DNA from: Ciceribacter thiooxidans
Lineage (GTDB): Bacteria > Pseudomonadota > Alphaproteobacteria > Rhizobiales > Rhizobiaceae
Direction: 5' to 3'
Assembly: GCF_014126615.1 (NCBI RefSeq)
Contig: NZ_CP059897.1
Span: 186,001 to 250,000, forward strand
Length of the DNA: 64,000 nucleotides
Under the pieces are notes generated by a model, which had not been told where the DNA came from, did no database searches, and saw nothing but the letters and a program-made list of their open reading frames with translations. The position numbers and the translations under genes were made by a program. Positions 17,179 to 26,271 of this stretch are shown in pieces. How positions within the stretch are numbered: the stretch's first letter is position 1; the number at the start of each line of letters is the position of its first letter.

Positions 17179-19577
17179 GCGTCAGCCCCCTCGATTTCGG
17201 CGACGGCATGCTCTTCGACCGGCGGGTTAGCCTCGACCTCCTCCTCTGGCGGCGCCTCTTTGGCCAGAGGCAGGATCTCTACCTGCTTTTTCTTGAGCTG
17301 CGCGAGTAGCCATTCAAGTCCCTCGGCGATGTAGCGCGGCACGACGATCGTGTCGAAATTCTCAACCTCCATCACGTCGAGCGCAAACTCAGCCTTCTTG
17401 CCGTTCTTGAGAGCGAGGTACATTTTCCCGCCGATCGCGGCCGCCCCGCCACCATCAGCGATCGCGTCGCGAAACTTGCGGACCAGGCCGGTCCCATCCA
17501 GTTCGGCGAAGAAGCTGAGGTTGTCGAACGCGAGCGCGTCCTCAAACGTATACGGATATGCGACCTCCGGCCCGATAATACCCGGGGACGTCAGACCCAT
17601 TGGGATCTGATACGCGGCACGCACAGCAAATAGCGGGTCGTCGTCTTCATGCAGCGTCTTCGTCGCGCCATCAGCTCGCATCAGCTCATCGACGTCGTCG
17701 AGCTTTGGCACCCATGTCTTCAACGTCGCATTATTGGTTTTCTGACCGGCGCCTTTCGCGGGTTGGACGGAGGCACCGCCCGTTTTATCCAGCGTATCTA
17801 GGTCGGTGATGATCAGGGTCAGCAAGCCGAGGTGATCAATCAAAGGCTTGAGACGATGCGCGTGGCTTCCTCCGATCTCAAGCAGGGTGATGTAGCACTG
17901 GTTGAGCTCGTCGTAGTGCGCACGGATGAAATTCGGGACGAGCATGCGTTCGGCCGGTCCCTCCACCAAAATGGCCGCGTCGGCGAAGAACAGATCCGCG
18001 TGCTGGGCCCGAAGGTATCGGGTCACGAAACGCTCGGTCTCACTGCCCGGGCCAAAAACCTCCGACAGATTGATAACAGTGGAGACCGGCACTTTCGCGG
18101 CCATACCCGCGGGCAGTCGCCGGAAATAGCGCAGGCACGAGAACGACGTCTCGTGCGCGACATGGCTCGAATGGGTGCTAACAACCAACTGGGTGCGCAG
18201 CTTTTGGCTGTCGCCGAGGTCCTCGTGCGCGCGCAGCACCGCATAAGCCTTCTTGATGAAGACTTGCTGGACCTGCGCGTGCAAATGCGCTTCCGGTTCC
18301 TCGACCAGGACGAGATGGAGCGGCTCGGTCGTGGTCACCGTCGCGCCGGTTGACGCCTTCCCGACACGCATCCAGGCGTCACGAAAGCTCATCAACCGGA
18401 ATATCATCGAGATCAGGTTCTGATAGCCGAGGCCGTTATTTGCCTCGGGTAACCGCAACACGGGCGTCGTCACGCCGTCCTCGGCAATGACGTCTACCTC
18501 GAAGCTGATCGCCGCATTGTGGTTGAGACCGTCGATAGCTTTCAAGCGCGTCGAGACGCGCGGACGTGGATCGGTCACGCCAGGATATCCCATACCCTCG
18601 ACCTCGGTGAACGCCGCCTTGAAACTCTCGGTCAGCCGCTTGTCAAAAGCGTCCTGGGCGGCTTCTATCGCCTGCAACGCGCCGAGGTCTTTCGGATCAG
18701 GGCCCTTCGTCGGGTCGAGGTGTTTGGCGTAATAGCTTCTGAGCTGATCGGACAGCCGACTGCCGCTTGCCGACACAGGGGCATCATCATTCTCCGCGAC
18801 CTGCTGCTCCTCACCGAAGCCCCTCTGCGCCGGTATGTCATGAACACGGATCAAGCCGCTCAGCGGGTCACCTTCGATCGGCCGAGATCCGACCGGAAGG
18901 GCCTGCGCCCGCGCCAGAGATTTTGCAGGAGCGACGAGCTGACCTGGATCCAGCGAATAGGCACGAATGGTGAAGTGCGTCGACAAACGCTTGCTCAGGA
19001 AATCGATCAGACTTTCGGGCCAGATCGTCAGCTTGGGCGGAGTAGCAGGTGGATCAGCGTCGGGATTATCCGCCGCGGCGGCCGCGATGGCTGCCGCCAG
19101 CATCGTCTCCGCATCGCTCACCGCACCCATGAACTCCTTGTACAATAGCGCAAGGTCCTTCGGCTCGTAGCGCAGCCGGACGCCGAGTCTTCCCCCTTCC
19201 CAATCCAAGGTCGGGATGAGGTCACGAACGTGGTGCATCTCCCCCGCTTCGACGTGCAGCCACAGGTCCAGAGTCGGCAATGCGCTAACCCAGGGATCAA
19301 CGACTAGGTCGACGATCTCCTCCGCGTTCCGGGCAGCTATCCATGCGTCGCCCAAGGCGATAATCGTGGGCCAATGGCACAACGTGAAATCATGCATCTC
19401 GAACGGACAGCGGCGCGGCGACAAGAATCGTCGTAGTGCAAGCATCGCCGACGTCTTGCCGCTGTTGTTTGCTCCCACGAAAAGTGTAGTCGTGTTAGAA
19501 AGGTCGACCCGCGTCGACAATAACTTCCTGAAATTGGCGATCTCTAAGAACTCAATATGCACTGCCAGCGCCCCCAA
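17175..19577 (-). CDS. OLD-family ATPase with TOPRIM nuclease domain (GajA-like, class 2 OLD)
   Basis: The N-terminus reads VHIEFLEIANFRKLLSTRVD followed by Walker A VGANNSGKTSAM (about 34-45). The ABC-type ATPase continues with LVLVEEPEAHLHAQVQ (Walker B) and VVSTHSSHVAHE. A C-terminal TOPRIM domain shows DAAILVEGPAERMLVPNFI and the DxD of LIITDLDTL. OLD nucleases bind ATP and nick or cut DNA; in Gabija the partner is the UvrD-like helicase encoded next. At 800 residues it is larger than GajA (about 580), with an Asp/Glu-rich C-terminal extension. The longest frame starts with TTG at 19577; a GTG at 19562 that begins VHIEFLEI is a strong alternative. hamB ends 84 bp upstream on the same strand. 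Confidence 0.87.
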   Translation of the reverse strand: MGALAVHIEFLEIANFRKLLSTRVDLSNTTTLFVGANNSGKTSAMLALRRFLSPRRCPFEMHDFTLCHWPTIIALGDAWIAARNAEEIVDLVVDPWVSALPTLDLWLHVEAGEMHHVRDLIPTLDWEGGRLGVRLRYEPKDLALLYKEFMGAVSDAETMLAAAIAAAAADNPDADPPATPPKLTIWPESLIDFLSKRLSTHFTIRAYSLDPGQLVAPAKSLARAQALPVGSRPIEGDPLSGLIRVHDIPAQRGFGEEQQVAENDDAPVSASGSRLSDQLRSYYAKHLDPTKGPDPKDLGALQAIEAAQDAFDKRLTESFKAAFTEVEGMGYPGVTDPRPRVSTRLKAIDGLNHNAAISFEVDVIAEDGVTTPVLRLPEANNGLGYQNLISMIFRLMSFRDAWMRVGKASTGATVTTTEPLHLVLVEEPEAHLHAQVQQVFIKKAYAVLRAHEDLGDSQKLRTQLVVSTHSSHVAHETSFSCLRYFRRLPAGMAAKVPVSTVINLSEVFGPGSETERFVTRYLRAQHADLFFADAAILVEGPAERMLVPNFIRAHYDELNQCYITLLEIGGSHAHRLKPLIDHLGLLTLIITDLDTLDKTGGASVQPAKGAGQKTNNATLKTWVPKLDDVDELMRADGATKTLHEDDDPLFAVRAAYQIPMGLTSPGIIGPEVAYPYTFEDALAFDNLSFFAELDGTGLVRKFRDAIADGGGAAAIGGKMYLALKNGKKAEFALDVMEVENFDTIVVPRYIAEGLEWLLAQLKKKQVEILPLAKEAPPEEEVEANPPVEEHAVAEIEGADA

Positions 19578-19661
19578 TCCCTGTCTGCGGTATCATTACC
19601 CGCAGGTCGCTTACGCGTTATACTTGTCTTTGACCGACAGCGGCAGTCGCTTAGTCGTTGG

Positions 19662-22600
19662 CTAAGCGTCGGCGCGTGGCCATCGCATCTTGCCTCGTCC
19701 AATTCGCAGCACGTCGACCAACGTCGTCCGGCCCGGAACCCGACCCGAGAACAAGCTGGGCTTCGGATCGACAGCAGATTTCTTGAACGCGAACAGCCGT
19801 CGATAGTCCGGTGTTGCGAGCCAGGTCTGACCGTCGCCGGCATCTGTGATGATCCGATACAGACCCGGCCCGGGCGCCCGCGCGCCAGCTGGCACATCGA
19901 GCAGGCGCTTGTTGGGCTCGACATTCCATTTTTGAATGCCGCCGCTCAGGGCTTCAGTTCTGAATCGCGCCCATAACGCCGCAGTATCCGGCGTCGGCCA
20001 ATCGCCGAGATCGGTGAAGGCGGTGACTTCGTCGGACTCCAGCCAAGCTCGCATCTCGGCTGGCGTGACAAAGACCGGCTCGGTGCTATCGATGGCGGCT
20101 ATCGCAGCCCGGCGCGACGGTAGACCGGCGCGGATCAGCATCGACATCATGAAGCGCGGCACGCCCGTCTCCAAAGCTGCCGCTCCGCCGCCGGGAATAA
20201 TGTCTGGCGCCCACCCGAGCGAGAGACGACGCGTGCGGATCGCCTCGAGCGCCCAGACAAGCCGATAGGTGAACGCCTCTTCGACAACGCGCATATTGTC
20301 GGGACCGATCTCGGTCACCTCCGCACCCGAAACCCATTGGCTGAGAATCCTTCGCCAATCTGCTGGGAGCGCATTCCTTTTGTCGGGGATGAACGGACGC
20401 ATGACGAGCAGCCGCTCGGCGAGGCCGGCGAGCGCGTCCGAAAGTTCGTCGACATCACCCGGCAGCGACGCCGCGTCGGCTCGATCGACGAGCGCTCCCA
20501 ACTCGTCAGCCATGGTGTCGATGGCCAGGCCGGCCTCAAGCCCGACGCCCATAGCGAAATGCCCCCTGCGCGCGTGTGGCGTGGTGACGCTCCAGATCAA
20601 ATTGGCTCGGGCTTCGAAAACCCTTCGGTGCTGCGCCACTGTCGCTTCGCCTTCGCGGGCAATCTGGCGCGCCCAAAGCGACCCCTGGAGCGCTTCATCC
20701 AGCAGCCGCGGCAGATCCGCTCGATCAGCGTCGAGAGCTTCGATCAAACCGAAGACGGTCGCATCAAGACGCTCGACGAGTTGAGACAGCGGTTCTTCCT
20801 CGATGTTCTCCTCTTCGTCCCCGCCACCATCACCTTCTTCGTCTTCATCTTCATCATCCTCGTCAGCGCCAGGATCGGCCAGCTCGGCCGCAACCGCAGC
20901 TTCCTCCGCCTCCGATTTCCAGCCGTCCCTTGAATTCGCCAGGTATTCCCAGGCATCAGCCCGCGCGAGAATGCCTTCGCGCGTCAGGCGCTCAAGGATC
21001 TCGGCCACGATCTGGATCAGCCCGCTCTGCAATGTCCGCGCCTTCGACGAGGCGACCAGTTGCCGCCACTCGCCGCTGCGCCAGTCTACTCGGTCGAGCA
21101 TGACGTGGACGATCAGACCCTCGACGTCGACGAACGCTCGGCCTGCTCGTCCGGCGACATTTGCGAACTCTTCCCCAGTGATCAGCGCGCCCGAGCGGTA
21201 AAGCGCAGGCACAAGCAGAACCGCGGCATTGAGGTTGAGGCCTTGCGACAAGGTCGGAGATGCGACGATGACCTTCAGCACACCCTCCGACAGCAGGATC
21301 TCCAGCTCCCTCAGAAACGGGCTTGGCAGGCGACCGTGATGGATGGCGACGCCGAGCTTCAGGCTGGCCACGGCGGGATGGCCCTCGCCGAGCCATTCCT
21401 TCCCGACCTCCAGCGCCCTTGCAATCGGGCCCTCGTCGTCGAGAAGCGGCTCCAGATATCCGCGTCGGCACAGGTCAACCACACGCTTGCCATAGCCCTC
21501 GACCCAATTGGCCTGCGTGGAGAAGATCAGGGTCCGCTTGCCTTGACCCGCAAACTCCCACGCCGCGAACAGGGTGAGATGCCCGGCCTCGCGCGGGTAC
21601 GGCTTCTTCTCCCGGCCCAGCGGCGGCTTCTGGACCACAAATCGATCAATAAATGGTCCGTTCGCCGTGAGATCGAGCGTCAGGCGGGCATCACGCCCGC
21701 GCCATTTCAGCATTCCGAAACGCTGGCGCGTCGGCCGCCAATCTGATCGCACCGGCTCCCCGGGTTGGTCCGAGCGTATCCAAGCGGTCAGATCATCCAG
21801 CTCATCGCCACTTGGAAGGATAGCGGACAGGCAAACGATCCGCCGATCGGCGGCATCGCCGCGCCGTAGCAACCGCTGAACCAGCATCTCATAGCGAATC
21901 TCGCGCTCGCTCGGGCCGATCATGTGCCCCTCGTCGAGAACAATGAGGCCGACGTCGTCGATCAAGCTCGAATCGCTGCGAAGCGCGAAGTCTAGTTTCT
22001 CCGGTGTCGCGATGATGATCTCGCGCGACCGGAGCGCATCCTCGTCACCGGCCGACAATCCGCTTGCACCGTAGAGCGACGAAACGCTGAACCCCAGAGG
22101 AGCGAACGTCTTCCGGAACGAGCGCTCGGTCTGCGCCGACAGCGCGCGCAGCGGCGTGACGATCAGGACGCGACGCGCTGCGGATAGCGTCATCAGCGCG
22201 GCGATCTCGGCGACGCGCGTCTTTCCGGCGCTGGTCGGAAGCGCCACGACGAGATCGTCGGTTATGTCCGTCGACCGACGCGCCGCTTCACGCTGAGACG
22301 GCCATAACTCAACCTCGGAATTCTTGCGGGCGAACAAGGAGCCGATGAAGAGCTGCCGAAGCTCCGGGTAGCGCTCCTCAGCCCCGTCCGGCGGATCGAT
22401 CGGCAGATTCTGGTGCAGCGAGTGTGCCCACAGATCATCGATCAAATGACGGCAGAGGTTCGAAATCCACCAGAGCGGCACGTTCTCGGCATTATCCGCT
22501 AGGCTGACGGCCGTGGCCAAGAGGTTGCGGGCCGTCTGCAGCGGCTCGTCATCGCCGGTGGCAAGTGCGAACTCGAAGTGCGCCAAGGCGCGGCAGATCG

Positions 22601-23180
22601 TGGTGTTGAGAATGGTTGCCAGCACCTCATCGCGATCGGCTTCCTCGCCGCGCAGCTCGGCCGACATCTGCGCATCGCCATGCGTTTCGTCATTCAGCCA
22701 GTCGCGGACATAGGCGCGAAGCCGATCAAGGTCGCGCAGGATGAGCAACATGACCGCGGTCTCGCCGGGTGCGACGTTGAGGTCGCCGGGAACCTCGTTG
22801 AACAGGGAGTACGCAACTGCCGAATAGCCGGCGAGATGATAGGCGGCCGCCGCGATTGTCCTGCGAAATCCACGATCCGGCGCTTCGGGGTCGCCGTTGC
22901 GGATAAGGGCTTCGAACGCATTGGCTGCTCGCTCGAAAGCCTTGCTGGTTAGCGGCGATGCGCCTTCACCGGTGCGAAGCGCCATCGCGCCACGTAGCAG
23001 CGCAAAGCCGTGCTCGGCCAAGTCCACTTCGATCGTCGCGCCGAGCGCGGGCGCGTCAGCCGGCAACACGCCATCGGTCCGCATCAACGACCAAGCGGCG
23101 CCTCGGTAAAGCAACCGACGCAAGATTCCTTCCTGGGTCGCGGCGGTCAGAAAGATCCGCAGTTCGTCAATCGTCTCCAA
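19662..23180 (-). CDS. hamB: Hachiman HamB DEAD/DEAH-box helicase
   Basis: This is a very large SF2 helicase of about 1170 residues with motif I VALPTSAGKTRVAEIA, motif Ia VTPLRALSAQTE, motif II VLDEGHMIGPSE, motif III CLSAILPSGDE, and C-terminal motifs KVIVASPTLSQGLNLNAA and FANVAGRAGRAFVD. A central acidic stretch of Asp, Glu and Gly (about 21,000-20,790 by position) breaks the sequence. It follows a hamA-type gene with a short overlap, which identifies the pair as Hachiman; HamB is the DNA-sensing helicase that restrains and then releases the HamA nuclease. The preferred start is TTG 23180 (LETIDELRIFL), 14 bp inside hamA; a TTG at 23231 would add 17 low-complexity residues. Confidence 0.88.
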   Translation of the reverse strand: METIDELRIFLTAATQEGILRRLLYRGAAWSLMRTDGVLPADAPALGATIEVDLAEHGFALLRGAMALRTGEGASPLTSKAFERAANAFEALIRNGDPEAPDRGFRRTIAAAAYHLAGYSAVAYSLFNEVPGDLNVAPGETAVMLLILRDLDRLRAYVRDWLNDETHGDAQMSAELRGEEADRDEVLATILNTTICRALAHFEFALATGDDEPLQTARNLLATAVSLADNAENVPLWWISNLCRHLIDDLWAHSLHQNLPIDPPDGAEERYPELRQLFIGSLFARKNSEVELWPSQREAARRSTDITDDLVVALPTSAGKTRVAEIAALMTLSAARRVLIVTPLRALSAQTERSFRKTFAPLGFSVSSLYGASGLSAGDEDALRSREIIIATPEKLDFALRSDSSLIDDVGLIVLDEGHMIGPSEREIRYEMLVQRLLRRGDAADRRIVCLSAILPSGDELDDLTAWIRSDQPGEPVRSDWRPTRQRFGMLKWRGRDARLTLDLTANGPFIDRFVVQKPPLGREKKPYPREAGHLTLFAAWEFAGQGKRTLIFSTQANWVEGYGKRVVDLCRRGYLEPLLDDEGPIARALEVGKEWLGEGHPAVASLKLGVAIHHGRLPSPFLRELEILLSEGVLKVIVASPTLSQGLNLNAAVLLVPALYRSGALITGEEFANVAGRAGRAFVDVEGLIVHVMLDRVDWRSGEWRQLVASSKARTLQSGLIQIVAEILERLTREGILARADAWEYLANSRDGWKSEAEEAAVAAELADPGADEDDEDEDEEGDGGGDEEENIEEEPLSQLVERLDATVFGLIEALDADRADLPRLLDEALQGSLWARQIAREGEATVAQHRRVFEARANLIWSVTTPHARRGHFAMGVGLEAGLAIDTMADELGALVDRADAASLPGDVDELSDALAGLAERLLVMRPFIPDKRNALPADWRRILSQWVSGAEVTEIGPDNMRVVEEAFTYRLVWALEAIRTRRLSLGWAPDIIPGGGAAALETGVPRFMMSMLIRAGLPSRRAAIAAIDSTEPVFVTPAEMRAWLESDEVTAFTDLGDWPTPDTAALWARFRTEALSGGIQKWNVEPNKRLLDVPAGARAPGPGLYRIITDAGDGQTWLATPDYRRLFAFKKSAVDPKPSLFSGRVPGRTTLVDVLRIGRGKMRWPRADA

Positions 23181-23988
23181 GGTCTTCCGCCTCTTCGTAC
23201 ATCTCCCTGATGAAGTCCTGGTGATCCTCAATGCGGAGGTTCACCACAAACTGATCTCGATTGGTGCTTGCCGCGTCGAGGTCCTCTTTCAAGGCGGCAG
23301 GAGGCGCGTTACCCGACATCGTGAACAGCATGTGATTGATGCGGCCAGGCCGCAGCGCCTTGAGGCCTACTTCGTCGCGAATTGCGCGGCCCAGCGCGAC
23401 ATCGTCGTCGTCGGTGCTCTCCAACAGGCGATTTGCGACAAATAGGAGCGAGTCTGGCGTGCAGCGGCCACTATCGCGGTTGAGAACCTTCCGCGCCGCA
23501 GTGACGGTTGCTCTCCCCAGCACCCTGTTGCTCTTGGCTTCGCCCTTTAGCAGCCAAAGGCCCCGATCGTCACCGTCACCGCCATAGCCAGCACCAATGA
23601 AGTCGTCGCCCCGCATCGCCATATTGCGACCGTCCTTGTAACGAAGCCGGCGCACAGGAACGCGGAGACCGATTTCCTCCTCGACCAGCTCAGTCGCAAG
23701 GATCTCGCCGAGATCGCCGGATCGGCCCCTATCCGTTTGCGGAAGCTCTGCGCGGAGAATTTCTGCGGCGCCGGCATACCCGAGACGCGCGACGTCATCG
23801 GCTATCCGATCAAGGCGGTCGTAGTGAGATCGGACGGTCTCCGCGAGTGATTCACGAATTGCGTCGCGCCCACCTGCCTTTTCGACGAGGCACCAATACT
23901 CCTTGCGCTCGTTCTTTTCTTTCGTGGTGTCGCACCACTCTCCGTACAGCGCCACGCCACGCCTCCCCAATAGCGCCGACGAAAACAC
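23167..23988 (-). CDS. hamA: Hachiman HamA nuclease (DUF1837)
   Basis: The 273-residue protein has the DUF1837 signature: GDLGEILATELVEEEIG, then RYKDGRNMAMRGDDFIGAG and LLKGEAKSNR, giving E, D and E-x-K positions of a PD-(D/E)XK nuclease. DUF1837 next to a giant SF2 helicase defines Hachiman, where HamA degrades DNA when the HamB helicase is activated. The C-terminus (DHQDFIREMYEEAEDLGDD) overlaps the start of hamB. The start is a GTG at 23988, and the N-terminus may be slightly longer or shorter. It is the second gene of a possible transcription unit beginning with a 61-codon frame (24021-24206) and continuing through hamB to the OLD and UvrD genes. Confidence 0.88.
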   Translation of the reverse strand: MFSSALLGRRGVALYGEWCDTTKEKNERKEYWCLVEKAGGRDAIRESLAETVRSHYDRLDRIADDVARLGYAGAAEILRAELPQTDRGRSGDLGEILATELVEEEIGLRVPVRRLRYKDGRNMAMRGDDFIGAGYGGDGDDRGLWLLKGEAKSNRVLGRATVTAARKVLNRDSGRCTPDSLLFVANRLLESTDDDDVALGRAIRDEVGLKALRPGRINHMLFTMSGNAPPAALKEDLDAASTNRDQFVVNLRIEDHQDFIREMYEEAEDLGDD

Positions 23989-24020
23989 TCTACTTTCGCT
24001 ACTTGAACGACCACGTCGTA

Positions 24021-24206
24021 TCAGTTGTTAGAAAGTAACGCCCCGCGACCGATTTTGATTCCCGTCGAAGTATATACTTGCAACGTTTCCGCGTCTTTAG
24101 TGACTTTTGAAACAACCCCAGAGATTAGGGCCTGCTTGCTTCCCCGCTCTTGGCGGACCTTTTCGAGGATGCCTTGCAGATTGGCAAATCGTTCAGCCGC
24201 AGACAT
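24021..24206 (-). CDS. Possible small protein upstream of hamA
   Basis: An open frame of 61 codons starting MSAAERFANLQGILEKVRQE and ending IKIGRGALLSNN lies 32 bp upstream of hamA on the same strand. The predicted product has an amphipathic N-terminal helix followed by a beta-like half with VVSKVTKDAETLQVYTS. I recognise no family. The amino-acid content is that of a real protein, not of a shadow frame, but no clear ribosome-binding site is present and upstream in-frame starts exist (ATG 24224, GTG 24242). It could be a genuine small accessory gene or the 3' remnant of a larger one. Confidence 0.42.
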   Translation of the reverse strand: MSAAERFANLQGILEKVRQERGSKQALISGVVSKVTKDAETLQVYTSTGIKIGRGALLSNN

Positions 24207-24288
24207 CCGCCCACGGGGGCACATTGGTTCGCTGGAAATCACAGGTTCTTTACCCGGTTGCCAATGAAAGCCACGTTCTGCAAGATGA

Positions 24289-25431
24289 CTACAATATTCC
24301 CCACGCCCGAAGCCTCCCCCTCCCGGTCATCTCCCTCAAGCCCAGCGCCTCGACGATCCTGAGCGCCGCCCGCGGCGTCACCTTGAGTATCTCGGCCACC
24401 ATGCCGGCCGAGACCAGCGGCCGGGTCATCACCAGCTCGATCAGGCCCGGCAGATTGGAGGACGATCGCCGGCCGACCAGGCGCCGCTCCAACATCTGCC
24501 GAGCGAGCGCCAGCCGATCATGCTCCTTCAATCCAAGCTCAGCCGCCGCAATGAGTCCATGGACGATCGCCAGCAGGCGAGTGTCGCGAGCGCGATGCCG
24601 GCGGCGCTCGACGGGGATGGATTTTAAGCCGAGATTGATGGTGGCCAGATGGGCCGCCGACGTGAGTCCTTCTTCTTGCAATACAGCGCCGGCCAACAGC
24701 CGACCCAGCCAGGGCGCGTGCTGCAGAACCTGCAGCTCGTTCCAGGCATCGAGCAACAGCGCGGCGCGCAGCACCGGTGGTATTCGCTCGGTCTCGGCCA
24801 GCACGACGCGCCATTCGTCCAGCCGCGCGTCCTCGTCCCAGTCGAGATCGTAGACCAGCGGATCCTTTTCGCGGGCGCCGACCCGGCCCGGCGTCCTCGC
24901 TTCCGCGATCGCAGCCTCTGATCGGGCCAGCACCACGTCGATGGCGGCAAACTCAGCGTCGAGGGCGCTTGTGCCGCCTTCGGCCTCTTCCCCCTCCCCT
25001 CCTCCGACTGGACCAGCGTCCAGCTCCGTGCCGGTGGTCGCTACGGTGCGGTCGACGCCAAGCATTGGTGCAGGCCACGCCTGCCCGCGCAGGCTGCGGA
25101 GACCGTCCGGGGTGAGCGCCCAGCCGGGCGGCTGCGCCGCGATCCGCCGGCGGGTGCGCAGGACGTCGCGGGCGATGGTCAGTTCATGGGTCGGGGTGCG
25201 GATGTCATGGCTGGCATCGTGCAGCACCACGTCTTCGAGATGGACGAGCTCGCCATCGATCCACAGCGAGGCACAGGCATCAGTGAAGTGCATGCGTTCG
25301 ATCCAGCCCACGCCGACCGGCGAGCGGGCGATCCGCTCGTCGAGGCGCGACAGAACGGATGCGGCGTCCGAAATCGGTCGCAGCAGGCTTGCGATGGGCA
25401 AATTCGATAAATCGTAACGCATTGAAAACAT
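24289..25431 (-). CDS. RHE_PE00001-family protein (DUF1612 with helix-turn-helix)
   Basis: The 380-residue product begins [20 protein letters not shown] and contains [40 protein letters not shown] and a C-terminal helix-turn-helix at [20 protein letters not shown] followed by [12 protein letters not shown]. This is the pattern of a family widespread on rhizobial plasmids and named after Rhizobium etli RHE_PE00001; its function is unknown, with DNA binding expected from the C-terminus. ATG 25431 or ATG 25422 could be used; neither has an obvious ribosome-binding site. A Glu/Gly-rich linker sits in the middle. It is divergent from the vapBC-recombinase operon. The family supports a plasmid or plasmid-derived location for this island. 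Confidence 0.82.
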   Translation of the reverse strand: MFSMRYDLSNLPIASLLRPISDAASVLSRLDERIARSPVGVGWIERMHFTDACASLWIDGELVHLEDVVLHDASHDIRTPTHELTIARDVLRTRRRIAAQPPGWALTPDGLRSLRGQAWPAPMLGVDRTVATTGTELDAGPVGGGEGEEAEGGTSALDAEFAAIDVVLARSEAAIAEARTPGRVGAREKDPLVYDLDWDEDARLDEWRVVLAETERIPPVLRAALLLDAWNELQVLQHAPWLGRLLAGAVLQEEGLTSAAHLATINLGLKSIPVERRRHRARDTRLLAIVHGLIAAAELGLKEHDRLALARQMLERRLVGRRSSSNLPGLIELVMTRPLVSAGMVAEILKVTPRAALRIVEALGLREMTGRGRLRAWGIL

Positions 25432-25511
25432 GGTAAATGATTTGCTAAACGGACGCTACATGATAAATAGAGTCCGTCACAGCATGATGATGCCGAGACG
25501 AGGCCTCACCA

Positions 25512-25532
25512 CCGATAAGTAACCATTATCGG
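25512..25532. repeat. Inverted repeat in the vapB/RHE_PE00001 intergenic region
   Basis: CCGATAA (25512-25518) and TTATCGG (25526-25532) form a 7-bp dyad with a 7-bp spacer, 20 bp upstream of the -35 of the vapB promoter. It could be a regulator site for either divergent gene. Confidence 0.5.
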
Positions 25533-25551
25533 AAGTGAGATAGTCCACCCA

Positions 25552-25580
25552 TTGACCAACCCTGCCGTCACGTCTATCCT
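25552..25580 (+). promoter_or_regulatory. Sigma70-type promoter of vapBC and the recombinase
   Basis: TTGACC (25552-25557) and TATCCT (25575-25580) are spaced by 17 bp, 32 bp upstream of the antitoxin ATG. AGAGGA just before the ATG is the ribosome-binding site. Confidence 0.65.
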
Positions 25581-25600
25581 GCGCTGAAGATGTTCTTTAA

Positions 25601-25851
<251 letters not shown>

Positions 25852-25852
<1 letters not shown>

Positions 25853-26271
25853 TGGCCTTCATCGTCGATGCCTCGGTCGCCGGCGCCTGGCTATTGCCGG
25901 ACGAGGAAAACGCACTCGCCGAGGAAGCAATGGCGCGCCTGGCTGAAGACGACGCGGTGGCACCCGATCTGCTGCGCCACGAGATCCGCAGCATTCTGTT
26001 GAGCGCGGAAAAGCGCGGCCGGATTTCGGACGATTTTGTTCATTCCGCACTGGCGCGGTTTCGCGGACTGCCGTTGCAACTTGTCGGTCCCGGCGACGAC
26101 ACCGAGGTGGTGCGCCTGTCGCGAAAATATCGTCTGAGCTCCTACGACGCCGCCTATCTCGCCATCGCGCTGCTGGAGCAACTGCCTCTTGCCACGCTTG
26201 ACCGCCGATTGGCGGAAGCGGCACGCGCAGAAGGCGTTGCCCTCTTCGGACCATCTGCGAATGAGCATTGA
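25852..26271 (+). CDS. VapC-type PIN-domain ribonuclease toxin
   Basis: The 139-residue product starts FIVDASVAGAWLLPDE, with the first PIN aspartate, and continues with LLRHEIRSILLSAEKRG (conserved E), YRLSSYDAAYLAIALLEQL (D of the third motif) and LATLDRRLAEAAR (fourth acidic residue), so the metal-binding quartet is intact. VapC toxins cleave tRNA or rRNA. It follows its antitoxin directly. Unusually, its last 11 bases overlap the start of a tyrosine recombinase gene, so toxin and recombinase are likely made from one mRNA. Confidence 0.9.
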
